Shown here: piece after piece, positions 14,201-26,200 of the stretch
How positions within the stretch are numbered: the first letter of the stretch is position 1
Layout: every line of letters starts with the position of its first letter
Source: Undaria pinnatifida
Taxonomy: Eukaryota; Sar; Phaeophyceae; Laminariales; Alariaceae
Assembly: GCA_012845835.1 (NCBI GenBank)
Contig: JABAKD010000020.1
Span: 11,238,488 to 11,302,487, forward strand
Length of the DNA: 64,000 nucleotides
Reading direction: 5' to 3'
Position numbers and translations under genes: made by a program
Notes under the pieces: generated by a model
Told to the model about the DNA's origin: nothing
The model's input: only the letters and a program-made list of their open reading frames with translations
Database searches by the model: none

Positions 14201-17200
14201 AAAAATTGCGAAACAAGAATGGCGTTGTTACGATCTTGGGCTAAGGAGTCCCTGCCCCGTCATTCAGAACATTTTTTTTTCGCGAGAAAGTCACACCTCT
14301 GTCGTAAGCACGCGTCCCGACAACCTGACTCGCGTTCCGGCAGTGCGTCAGCGTTTTGCGTTTTTTTGTCCTCCCCCCTGGCGCGGGATAAAGGTCTGTA
14401 TCTAGCTCTCTTAGCTTTGCCCAAAATGAGCCGACTCTCCTAATCCAACAGTGCGTTAGCGTCTGCGTCATTTGTCCTCCCCCCACCGGCTGGGTAAATG
14501 TGTGTATCTACCGTAGCTCTCTTAGGTCTGCCTAAAATACTCCTACTCTTATTCCAACAGTGCGTCAGCGTTAGCGTTGTGTGTTCCCCCTCGGGCGCGG
14601 GGTAAATGCCTGTATCTAGCTCTCTTGGTTCTGCCCAAAATAATCCCACTCGTGCTTCAACGGTGCGTTAGCGTTTTCGTTATTTTGTCGTCCCTCGGCG
14701 GAGTAAATGTCTGTAAGTAGCTCGCTTAGTTCCAGGGGTTTCACGGGTCAGATCACCGCTCGGGGGTCTGATCGGGCCAGGGTGGGACCTGGCCCGGCCC
14801 GTGATATTTGAAAACCTTCTGACCCGACCCGACCAAAACCGTGAGATTTCGAACACCTACTCCTGACGCGACCCAACTGGACCCGCGTTTTTTTAGAACC
14901 TCGAGACCCGACCCGGGGGGCGGGTCGTGCGTGACCCGTGAAGAGCGCTGCTTATTTTCTTCCCAAATAACCCGACTCCTACGTATTCCAACGGTGTTTT
15001 TTCTGTCCAAAGTACACTTGGAGTTATACCGAAGATATTAAACCCCTGACGCGTGCTACGACAGAGGTAGCACTTTGTTTTGGCTGCACTTGTTTTTTTG
15101 TTTTGTTTTTTCTGACTTACGAGACTCTCCCTTAATAAACCCCAAATCGTCGGAAGGCGATTCCTGTTTTTGCAATATTTAAATTTTTTTGGGGGGGTAC
15201 TTTTACCCACTGTAGGCCATGATTTTTGGTTCACCGGGTTGCGCTTTCGCTTTTCTCAACAACGCTAGTTTTTTTTGGGTGGGGAATAGAGCTTTTGAAA
15301 TTATGGGCCCTCGGGAAAAAAAAGTGGTTGCACCTGTATCTTTCCAGCTTATAGCTGCATGTACGTTTCTCGCTAAAAACTGCTTGGAAGTAGGGTGTGA
15401 GATACATTCGCAGCACGTGGTGAGAGGGGTTAAGGAGGCGGGTCGTGTCTTGTCGCGAGTTGAAAACGTGCGGAGGTTGGGATTGATCGAGGAGGGAGTC
15501 TCAAGAGGGAGGCGGCAGGCTTTTTCTGCAGAAATTTTTCACGGATCGGGCCACGTCTTGCGGGTGGGGTCAGGTCGGGTCAGGGTGAGTCGACCCGACC
15601 CGGCCCGACCCGACCCATGAGATTTCGAGCACGTCATGATCTGACCCGACTCGCCCTGCGGGATTTTGGAAACCTCTTGACCCGGCCCGCGCGGCGAGTC
15701 ATGACCCGTGAAAACCCCTGTTTTTTCTCGGTGAGAAGATTTCTGCGGCCCTTGTCGTGTTTTCATTTCCCCCGCCGACGTTTTCTTTTTTTCCCCTGCC
15801 ACCACCAAACTAGCTGTTCTTGCACTAGAATTTGGTAAAGATACGCGAATGGTATTGCGTTAAGCGTTAAACGTAAAGAATAACAACGTTGGGCGGTTCT
15901 TACAGGTGAGTGATACCTTGTAGAAGGATGTGCAGCATGAACAACAGTCCGACTTGCGCGATTGCTTTTGATATGCAAGAGATGGTCCGTTCTAAACTTG
16001 TGCTTTGTTTTTTCACCGGCGTTTCGGTGGGCGTTTTTTTGCCACGCTCACTCCGTTGCTCAGCGCGGTGCAATTGCTTGTTTTTTGTTAGGTCGGTGTA
16101 GGTGGCTACTGACATAACCGAAAACCAACCGTGATGCATAGTTGTACGAGGTATGTACCAAGTAGCGACGATTCGCGGGAAATAGCGTTTTCGCCTGTTG
16201 TTTTGCTGTCGGTTTCCCGTCGTTTGGTGTCAATTGATGTCGACAGCTGTCTGTAGTTGTTGCCGGGTGATGTGAATTACCCTTGCTGTCTTGCCTAGTG
16301 GTTACCATGACGCCTCCGTGCTCTGTTCACGACCAATTCGTTTGGCTTTGTTCTTTTGCGTTTGGCCAATAGGACGTAGAAACGGGCCCCCGAAGCCCCA
16401 AGGACGTAGTGAGGGAGCTCTATGCTGGAGTCGATCTGCCGGCAGTGGTGCAGCGGATGCTCGTCGTCATGCACGAGGTAATGTTTCTAGACAGGTGTTT
16501 TATTCCTGCACCAGGCTCTCGCGGTTTACCAATTAAATCGACCACCGCCCGATCGTTTTACCAGAGTCTTCGCTGTTGTTTCTATTGCTTACGCTGGCAG
16601 AGCGTCTCGTGCAGGAGTCTTGACACCCGTATATACACAACCACTGTTCTCGATCACTTGAAGTTTACCGAATGCGTCGTTGTCCATCTTTTGGGTTGAC
16701 AGGCGTCCTTCCACTAATAACGCTGATTTGTTTTAGAGGCAGCGGCTGTCGTGCAGGGCGGACTTTGTCACCAACGAACATACAATACAACCACTGTGTA
16801 TACGTGGTCACTTGAAGTTCACTGAGACACGTTGTTTGTCTTGGACCGACCAGCGTCATTACATCATTTTTTTCTGATTGCTCGTATTGAAGTAAAGAGC
16901 GTATCATGCGAGACTTTGTCGTCAACACGTCTTATGATGTAACCGTTGTACGTTGCCATTTGGCGTTCACCGAGTGCGTCTTCTGTCTTATGTTTGGACC
17001 GATGGGTAGGTCGTGTTGTGCAAGACTCCTGCCACCAACATACATCTATTGTACGCTATCATTTTAAGTTTGTTCACCAGGTGCATCGTATCCGTTTCAT
17101 GTTACCACCTGAAATTCACCAAGTGCGTCGTCTATATTTCGGTCCACGTTTTGGATCGACAGGTCTCCAAGCCCACGTCGGAGTTGAAGCGAGACCACGC

Positions 17201-20200
17201 AGAGTTAACGGACGCCGTGCTCACTGGCGAGGCCAGGTGAATTCAGCAACCCACGTGTAAAGGTTGTGAGCGTCCGTGGTTTCTTGAAGCTGCTTGATGC
17301 AATCGCGATGTTGCTATGAGTGGGACTGGTTGGTGTTTCCGCTCGAAACGAACCGCAAGGACAGAACTCGAGGGATAACTCGACTCGTGGCTGTGATGGC
17401 TACCTGCGCATCGATCAAACCGCTATGTTTTCAACGGGTATCGCAGTACGATACCTGTGACGGACACACTCCTGCTTTTTACGCCTGTTTTTTTGGATTG
17501 TTTTTGAAGCACCTATGACCCTTTGATAGCGGACAACAGCGCAGAAACTCGGGCGAGGAGGGGAAGATTATTGTCGTACGACAACATGGTGCTGTGGCGG
17601 GTAGCGTGCACTGCTGTCTGTGTAGCGACTTCAAGGTGGTTTCTATGGCGGGTTTTCGTTCAATCTACAGGATGGCGTGTTTCGGTGCACTCCTCTGGAA
17701 GGGGTGCGTCATCGCCGAAGTGTACAACAGCGGTGTACAGGATCAGCCGTCGCAAGCAAGCATTGCCCGTTTTTACGCCACTCGGGTATGGTGTGGAGTG
17801 ATCAATGCTCAGCAGACATGCCGTGACTTCGAACGTCCGTCGGCATGTCTAAGTCGAACGTTTCAAGCGTGAAGGCGCAGAGCGCCGTTCTGGTATGCTG
17901 TCGTGGTGTTCCTCGTTTGTTTCACTGTACACCATGGAAAGTGTAAGCTGACCATTAATATAAACCGTCTCCACTCCCCACCCACCCCCGACTTCTGTCA
18001 CATTAAACGCACGCACGCCCTCTCTCTTGTCGGCTGACTTCCCCAAACAAAACGTACCCCACGCGCTGCGCGCTGTGCTATCTGTGTTTTGCTGCCGACG
18101 GCTGAACCCTCATCGCTACCTCTGCCACCTCACGCTCGGTCAACATTTCAAGCCGCGTCTCACAAAGAACGGCAGCGACAGCGGACGAGCCGGAAGGCAA
18201 GCACCGGCCCCCGCCCCAGGCAGAGGTATGGCGAGAATATGTTGTAAAATAGTGGCTGCCGTTAGGGCTATTCCTCGTGAACACAAACTCGATGCGGGCC
18301 GACGAGAGAATACATTTCTGGAATCTTCTCGCGATAAAAATGAAGGCACGTACCGTAGTGGGGAGGGGGTAGAATAGCCTGCTTAGTGACCTCGGATCTG
18401 AGTTACGTCTAGGGAGGGAGAAGGACGAAGGAAATGTACGAATATCATAAGAGGGGATGAGTTTAAGAAACAAAACCGTAAATCGCGGCAAAGCTACTTT
18501 TTGAAGAAAATCGTAAAATTTGTTGTCACGATTCGTGACAAGCAATCGGGACTTGTTGTTGACCATTTGGCATAACGCCAACTTCCCGTGTCACGAGTCG
18601 TTTTTTTTTTCGTTTTTTCGGAACGCCGCCTACTTGTTGACGCTGCTGCTCGTTGTGATGGTGATTGTTTTTTTTCGTGAGTGAGCTGGTTGATGTTCCC
18701 CTTGTGAACCGAACGGCAATTGTTTTTCAACGAGGGCTCGACTCGCGGCTAGGATGGCTACCATGGATCAAACCTCTTTTTGTTGCTTTTAGCTGTTTTT
18801 ACGACCCATGTAAACCGACCAAGAAGCGATCAATGCGATGTACTAATCAAGCGTCCATGATAGGAAGACCTTGCTGCAGATACAGGCAAAGAAAGGGGGG
18901 TCACTTTTTTTTTTCCCTTTTTTTTTTCACCGTGGCTTGGGATCACTCATGCTAGTGACCCCCTTGTTGCTTTGCGGCCTTAAGGTCTCGTTCTGTTTTA
19001 ATTGTACGATAAGTATCCGCAATGGAAGGTTAAGCTACGCTGCGCAAACAAATCGCTTTAAAGTTTTTTCTTTGTCCGTGAGATACAGAGTCCCTCGTGC
19101 GAGTGAAGTGACTCAAACACAGTAGTGATAATGAGGGTATATCATAACATCATCATAGCATCATCATAACATCATCATAATATCCCCCCTAGTAATAGCA
19201 TACCGTAGCCTTAGTCCTCAGTGCAAGTATGTATGAACATGCTGCGCGTGCGGGTGTGCTGCAGCTCCTTGCAGGGCACCTCGGACACGCACCCTGGCCC
19301 GCCCCAGCAACCTGGGCTGCGTTGGTGTGGCCAATACGGTAATCGTATCGCAATCATCGTTACATTTTTGCGTATTTTTGTTTGTCTGAATCCCTTCGGA
19401 ATAGGTTTAACGCGTCCTACGATAGAGGGACTCCTACTGTAGCTAGTACTGTTGGCTAAAATAAAAAAAATGCTGTTTTTTTGTTCTAGATGACGGGGCT
19501 TCTTACTTAACCCAAGATAGTTCGGATTGTCCCTCTCGTTTTTATCTTTTGCAATATTATTTTTTTCATGTGCTTAGGCCATGAGTACGTTCATCACCAT
19601 GGTTGCATTTTTCGGTGTTTTTTTTTTAATCGTTTTTTGGGTGAGGGGTAGGGTTCTTTTATTAATAGGAGGATTTTCTGAAAATAATGGGTGCACCTGT
19701 ACCGCATCGTGTGCCGTTTGCCAACACTGACGGATACACTGCTGGGACAGGCGATTTTTTAGTGTGGGTGCACCAAAAGCGTGATACAAATTATCGACAT
19801 GTACAACAACTTCGTGACACACATTACTGACAGCAAGGCGTTTCGTGACAAAAAAACTCCCAAAATATGATATTTTCACGTGACAAAAGCTCGAGACAAG
19901 AACAAGCGGTAGAGCCGTCTCTTCGGCCTTTGGCGCTGGCTTGAGCACGGCCGCTGACACTCAGGCAGCCTCTGCCGCAGGCATGGACGAGTGCAGTTGA
20001 TCCGCAGCGAGCTTTTCCGCTGTGCTCGCTTCTCTGTGGCCATATTCCATGTCATTTCGTGTCATCTTCCTTCTTTTGCTCGTCTTCCTACGTTGAGGTA
20101 CGAGGAAACACGTACGTACGGGGTACAGCAGTATGTACGCCGAGCATGAACGCCCCCCCTACGTACGGGGTGAGAACAGCAGTATGTACGACGAGCATGA

Positions 20201-23200
20201 ACGCCAACCGACGACATAGGCAAACACACAACAGCAGGTGTAGCAGCAGTGGCCGTAGGGCGAAATTTCTAGTACATGCTGCAGCAACCAGCAGGGGCGG
20301 CAACAAGAACCACACACAGCAGATAGCTTAAAGTGCAGTACGAATGCCGTTGCAAGTTTAGCCGTACTCGCACCACCCTGTCCGAAAATGTAACGACTGG
20401 TTTATGTTCATACTAATACAGAAAAAAATACCACATTTGATGTTATAATGATACGTTGTACGAGCGGACGTTCTTGTTTGCTGCTGCCGCGAGACAATCA
20501 AGCACACGGCAGGTTTTACATAAACAAGAACGAACGAGAGTGCAGGGCACAGGGGCCCCCAACACAGACACGTGACAACCACGGCCAGCTGTCGATCACG
20601 CAATTGGCCGGTAGACCGTGCTTCGGTGGGTGTATCAGAAGTCGTTCGTAGTACACCGCCGAAAAATCAGGTGAAATTTTGTTCTGCCGGCGAACTCGTA
20701 AGTAGACCCCCGATCCTGAGTAGAAAACGCTGGATAAAGACTTGAATTTTCTTTTTCCTTTTTTTTCTTGGCCCCGTGCACCCCTACTAAAAAGTGCCTG
20801 TTTTTTCTCGCCCGTTTCGGTTTTGTGTTGTTTCGTTTTTTTGTGTCTTCGCCTCATCGTCATTTCTTTCAGGTGGTGCAGCACACCATGTCCCTCTTGG
20901 GAACTCTTGCCGAGCTCCAGCCTGGGCTGTCGGAGGTGCTGCTCAGCTCCCCAGGCCTAGGACCGGCGCTAGAATTCTCGCTGCTGCACACGCCAGAGAG
21001 GCTCGTCCGCGCTAAGGTTTCCTCAGGAGTGACTAGGATGGCGTTAACGCTGCGGTCAACCTCTCAGGTGCTGTCACAGTGGACGTCTTTTTTTACACTA
21101 CTAACCCCGTTTAGCATCGCACTCCCGACATGCGGACAAAACACTTGAAATTAGAGTAGGATAATTTCAGGAGTTGGAAAGGGGTTAATAGCACGCGACG
21201 GCAACCGATGCGTGATTTTTTGTTTTTTGGTGCATTTTTTTCTCTTTGAGCGAATGCGAGTTCGAGTGAGCATGAATGACAGGGACGGTACATGACAAAA
21301 AGTGTGCGGGGTCGAGAAAGCCGCGCCCATACTACCGGTATTTGCGCGACTAACGTATCGGCATATACCACTGAGTTGTGATTCAGCTTGCCCACAATGC
21401 GCAACATCGCCATTTTGTAATTGTCGTTGACAAACCGATGGGTTGGTTTGTTGGGTTGTGTTCTACTGTTTGTTTTTTCGAGTGAACACGAGTTTTCGAA
21501 CTTTTGGTCGTTCCGCAACGCACGTTTTGCCATACCATGTATAGTTGATGTCTTGTCGTGAAGGACTTCTTAGCACGGTTCCGCAACGCGCGTTTTGCGA
21601 TATCATATGTATACACAGCGTTGGCCGCTTGTCGCGGCGGACCTCTTTAAACTATTCCGCCAACCACGTTCTGCGACATTCTTTCAAGTCGAATTCATGT
21701 AAACAATGGCAAACACAAGTACATACCAGGTACTAGGTACCATTTTAGTGTAAATATCTCCACCACGACTTGGGTGTAACCCTACCCTAACCACTATTTA
21801 ATATTATTGATATTAATAATATGTTATGACGTTTTGTTGCGGGCGATCCTAAAATAAAACATTCGGTTATGTACCGACTTGCGCGACCGCGGGCCTGGTG
21901 GTATCAGCTCCGAGGACTTCCCCTCGTAGGCTCGGAGTGTATTTGTCCACAATGCAATAGTTCGTTCGTTATCACACAGGGAAGTGACATGCCATCGGCC
22001 ATAACCCTTCCCGTTCGTATCACAAGATCTCGAGAGCTCACAAGAAATGCCAATAATGTCAGTGGAACTCCCTGATAAAATGCATGCAACTCTTCTATGA
22101 ACGATAAAATGCTCAATGATACGACCACAGCGGTACGGCACCCTCCAAAAGCCCATCTCGGGCTACCAACCACAAGTGGGCTCAGACCGAGTGGCTTTGA
22201 TAAACATAGCTGTCCGTACGTTGGGCAATGGTCTAATCCAACCAATCGTGGTCATTTTCACCACGACCTAGGACTTACCACGTTTACTGGCCGTGAACAA
22301 GGCCAACAAATCGTGGTCATTTTCACCACGACCTAGGATTTACCACGCTTACTGGCCGTGAACAAGGATTGTTCAGCAGCCGCGTCATCACCAATGAATC
22401 TTCAAGCAAACCACGCACCATGCGTCACACCTCCAATTGCGCATGCAACTTCTCGAAGCCCAGACCACACATGAATTGTGTAGTTCAGTTCAACAGTCAC
22501 CCGTAAAACGGAAGCATCAACCCCGGACATGCTCTGTCCACACACAGCCTCGGCGATGAACCGCCGGCTGTGGCTGCGTCAGGTGCTATCAGCGCCCGGC
22601 CCAGAAATTCCAAGTCAGAAAAAAACTCGAAATTCAACATTTCGATTAAACAGCAATTCAAAATTCGGGATCCCCCCCAAACCACAATATGATAAAAAAC
22701 GCAGCCCACACCGCTGTACGAGTCCCCGCTTTTGGTCCATCTTCAGCCGCAGCGCCTTGAGCTCTTTTCGCAGCCCGGCCGTCGCGCCATTAAACACGCG
22801 CGACACCGGCTCCCAGCTGCTCTCCGCCTCCTCTGGCCCCTCCCAGGCCACCTTGACGACAAACTCGTCGTCGCTACCGAGCGGCAGTCGGGGCACGACT
22901 CTGCCGCACTCCACCGCAGGCGATTACGTTCAGGTGGGGGCTTTGCCCGCACCATCCTTGCCGCCGAATAAAACCGAACCGCCCAGGCTTTGTGCGTGCA
23001 TGTGGGTCACCCAACAACGCCCGACATAACACGTCAAGGTGCGTGCGAAAAACGATATCTCGCAGTATCTTGGCACTTTCCGGCGGGGAGCCATGGTCAA
23101 CAGCGTTATCGACAGCCGTCTCCAACACGCCCACACGATCCCACATTTCCACCTCGGAATCCTGGAATATCATGGGTCGTTGAGACGGCAGCGTCAGTAC

Positions 23201-26200
23201 GACCTCATCGTCCACGTCGCCTGGCGCTTCACCGCCCGGCACGAACGCTGTGACAGCCATCGCCGCTCGCAGCACAGCACCATCGTTGGGCTCGCCCACA
23301 GAAGGCTGTAAGCTCTATCTCAGCGCCATCTTGACGCCCTTGTGCATTCAGTACAGAGGCCTTGAGCTGCGCCATGACGTCGATGCCGAGTTTCTCCTTC
23401 AGCGTCTTCTGCCCGATGATAACCACATCGCCTCCCCCAGGGACCACGATAAACGGCATGGTAAATCGGACTGGTCCCCATGGTGTATCGATCGTTAAGT
23501 GGAGTGTTGTGTCTCAATGTCACACTCCTGGCCCAACGACGTCACCACACGCGCATGCCCGACAAACGCCTGCGTTAACGCGGTTTGCGTCATCCCCGGC
23601 TGTCCCCGCAGGACCTGTACCAGCTCCTCCGACATTGCTGTTATGCTTGAACCAGAATCCATGAGCACCTTAACCTCAGCAGCCGCCGAAGCACCGGGAG
23701 CCGCAAGACGCCCCGCGAGATGCTGCGTCAGGACTTCCACATGCGGTTCGTTCTATACCGAATTCACGATCGTCTCACCACATCTGCCAGGCTGCACGAC
23801 CGCGACACGCGCGGAGTAAATGGTGCTGGAATCTCCACGCCACTGCTGTGACGCGGTTGCCGCCGGCTGCACCGGAACGATGTGAAGAACTGGTGCTGCA
23901 TTCTGTGGCCCAGCGCTTTGGGAAACCTGGTGCTGCACCGTCCCGGTGAGCCCGTTATCCACTGGAGCCATCTTCTCCCGCGGCACGCGAATGTACACGT
24001 AGTCTTCATCATTCTGTGTCGACGCTGCAGGCGCAGCAGGTTCGGTCTTTGTAACCACCGCTTTTGAAGAGGTCTGGTACCCACTAGCTCGAGAAGTGCC
24101 AGACGCAGAGGCCATCCCAGTTGTCTTGCTCCGGTTATGCTGAGCAGGAATGTTTGTGGACTGTTGCTGCTGTGTGGGGGTCTGGCCGTGGATCTGGTCA
24201 TGGGCGCCTTTCCCCGGGTTACCCTGCTGGCTTTGGGGGCAATGCCACTGCTTATGTCCCTGCTTGCCACATACGAAACACTCGTTGTTGTCGTACCGAC
24301 GATTCCGCTCTGCTTCACACCGGCAGCCTTGATATTCTCGCGTGAGTCGTGCTCGTCAGCAGCACTTCCATGCGACTTGGTCCCCGAAGCAGCCATCGAC
24401 CTAGCATCACGCCGTTTTGCTGTTTGCCTACGTTCAGCATCATTGGACTCAATTACAGCTTGGTCCCGTTGCTGCTTGGCAATAATGTTGAACAACGCGT
24501 CACGGTTACGATGTCGAAACGCATGTTTTTTCCACCTTGCGGCGGAACTCGAGTGACTCGATTCCCGCCGCTATTGCCTCAACCAGCACCTTGCCATGCT
24601 TTAGCGTGTACTGCCGACCGTCGGGCCTCACCACCTCCGTGAGCCCGCTGTCAGCAAGGTATTTCCGCAGGGCACGTTTGTGCATAAACACCCTGCTATC
24701 TACCGGCACGCTCGCATCCATTTTCAGCACACGGAATATCTGGCGGCAAAAATCCTCATCACTCGTCTGCTGCATACCAACGCCAGCAAACCTTTTGAGC
24801 CCTTGCATTAGCTCCTCCTCGGAGAGGTTGACCCAGGGGTTGCCATCGTAGAACTCATCAGCCACCATCATTTGGGTCGCCGAATCTTACCAGCTCTCGC
24901 CTCCTCGCGACTGCCCGGTCTCCTCCATCTTGCTTTGTGATATGCATCTGATGCTCGTACTCCGCGTAGGCAACAAGGAATCCACGCATATCTTCGAAGG
25001 TAACAACATCACCACCCAACCTAGGCGGTCCATCTCCCCCGATCGTCATCTTGATTTCTGGCTTCAGCCGGCCGCCGGCTCGGCCTCCACCTCTCGGGTT
25101 GCCCCAAATTGCAGAATGGACTCCGTCAGCGCCCTGCGCTCGCGCTCCTCTTGCTGCTGTAGGGTCTTCCATTGCTTTCGGCTGGTGTCCCACACCAGCG
25201 CGCAAAACAGTGCTTTCCGACCTCCGAAAAGCAAACTGGTCATGTTTTGTGGGCAGTAAGCAGAACTTACCCAATTCAATTGACTAATACCCACTCGCGC
25301 GACCGTGGGCCCGGTGGTATCAGCTTCGAGGACTTCCCCTCGTAGGCTCGGAGTGCGTTTGTCCACAATGCAATAGTTCGTTCGTTATCATACGGGGAAG
25401 TGACATGCCATCGGCCATGGACCTTCCCATTCGTATCTCAAGATTTCAAGAGCTCACAAGAAACGCCAATAATGTCAGTGGAACTCCCTGATAAAATGCA
25501 TCCAACCATTCTATGCACGATAAAATGCCCAATGATACGACCACAGCGGTACAGTTAGTTGACTATGCGTCGACGGCTGAGGTTATACCTTTTTCGAAAA
25601 AAAAATGACCGCTTGTCGTGAAGGACCTCTTAACACGGTTCCGCAAAGAATCAAGACGGCGTTTACAACATCTGCGGCACGGATCAACGCGAGCTTATCA
25701 CACTAGGGCAAACCATGACGTTTCGTCTCATCGGACTACATGACAATGATTTTATAAAATTATTTTTAAACACGTCAGTTGTGAAATTCGATCAACTTCG
25801 ATAAGAGACGTCTTTGCAAGCTGCGTGATGCTCCGGCCGCGCGCTTTTGCAGACGTCTTACTCTTTGATATGGCTCCTTGGATGCTGCCAGGGCCAACAT
25901 GACAACTATAGAGTTTCTGTACGTACGACTCGCCCGTCGTCACATGGACCCTCGTGTGCTGCGTGCTCAGATTATTGAAAGATGCCTGGTACGTGATTAA
26001 CCCCTTGAGAGGGGGAAATTTCCTACGAAAATGAACGATTACGGCAACGGCCACTGGTTAGCGATGATAACGTTGGTGTCTGAACGGCAACAATGCAAAT
26101 GCTCGTACGGGACGGGCGCGAGATTACCCTACTCGTGCTGCTGCGCGCTTATGCTATTGACGGACGCCTGAGCATATCGAAATCGGCGTTAAACTTTGAC

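Larger units (their letters stand above)
21870..25553 (-). mobile_element. LTR retrotransposon (Ty3/gypsy type), internally deleted
   Basis: Two 268-bp direct repeats (21870-22137, 25286-25553) bound the element. Its outer ends are TGTACCG and CGGTACA, and the 4-bp GTTA flanks both sides (21866-21869, 25554-25557), a target-site duplication. On the minus strand the order is gag with zinc knuckle, protease, spacer, chromodomain. No reverse transcriptase, RNase H or integrase core is present, so the element was non-autonomous or deleted. A purine-rich stretch next to the left LTR is a plausible polypurine tract for this orientation. Confidence 0.9.

Noticed and set aside
20001-20096. Possible extra exon between USP exons 8 and 9 (HGRVQLIRSELFRCAR)
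   Set aside because: Only needed if the later exon 8 donor is used, and its own donor is weak; the direct join is simpler.
21899-21911. TGGTATCAG on the + strand, like a primer binding site for initiator tRNA
   Set aside because: It occurs inside both LTRs and the element is oriented on the minus strand, so it is probably coincidence.
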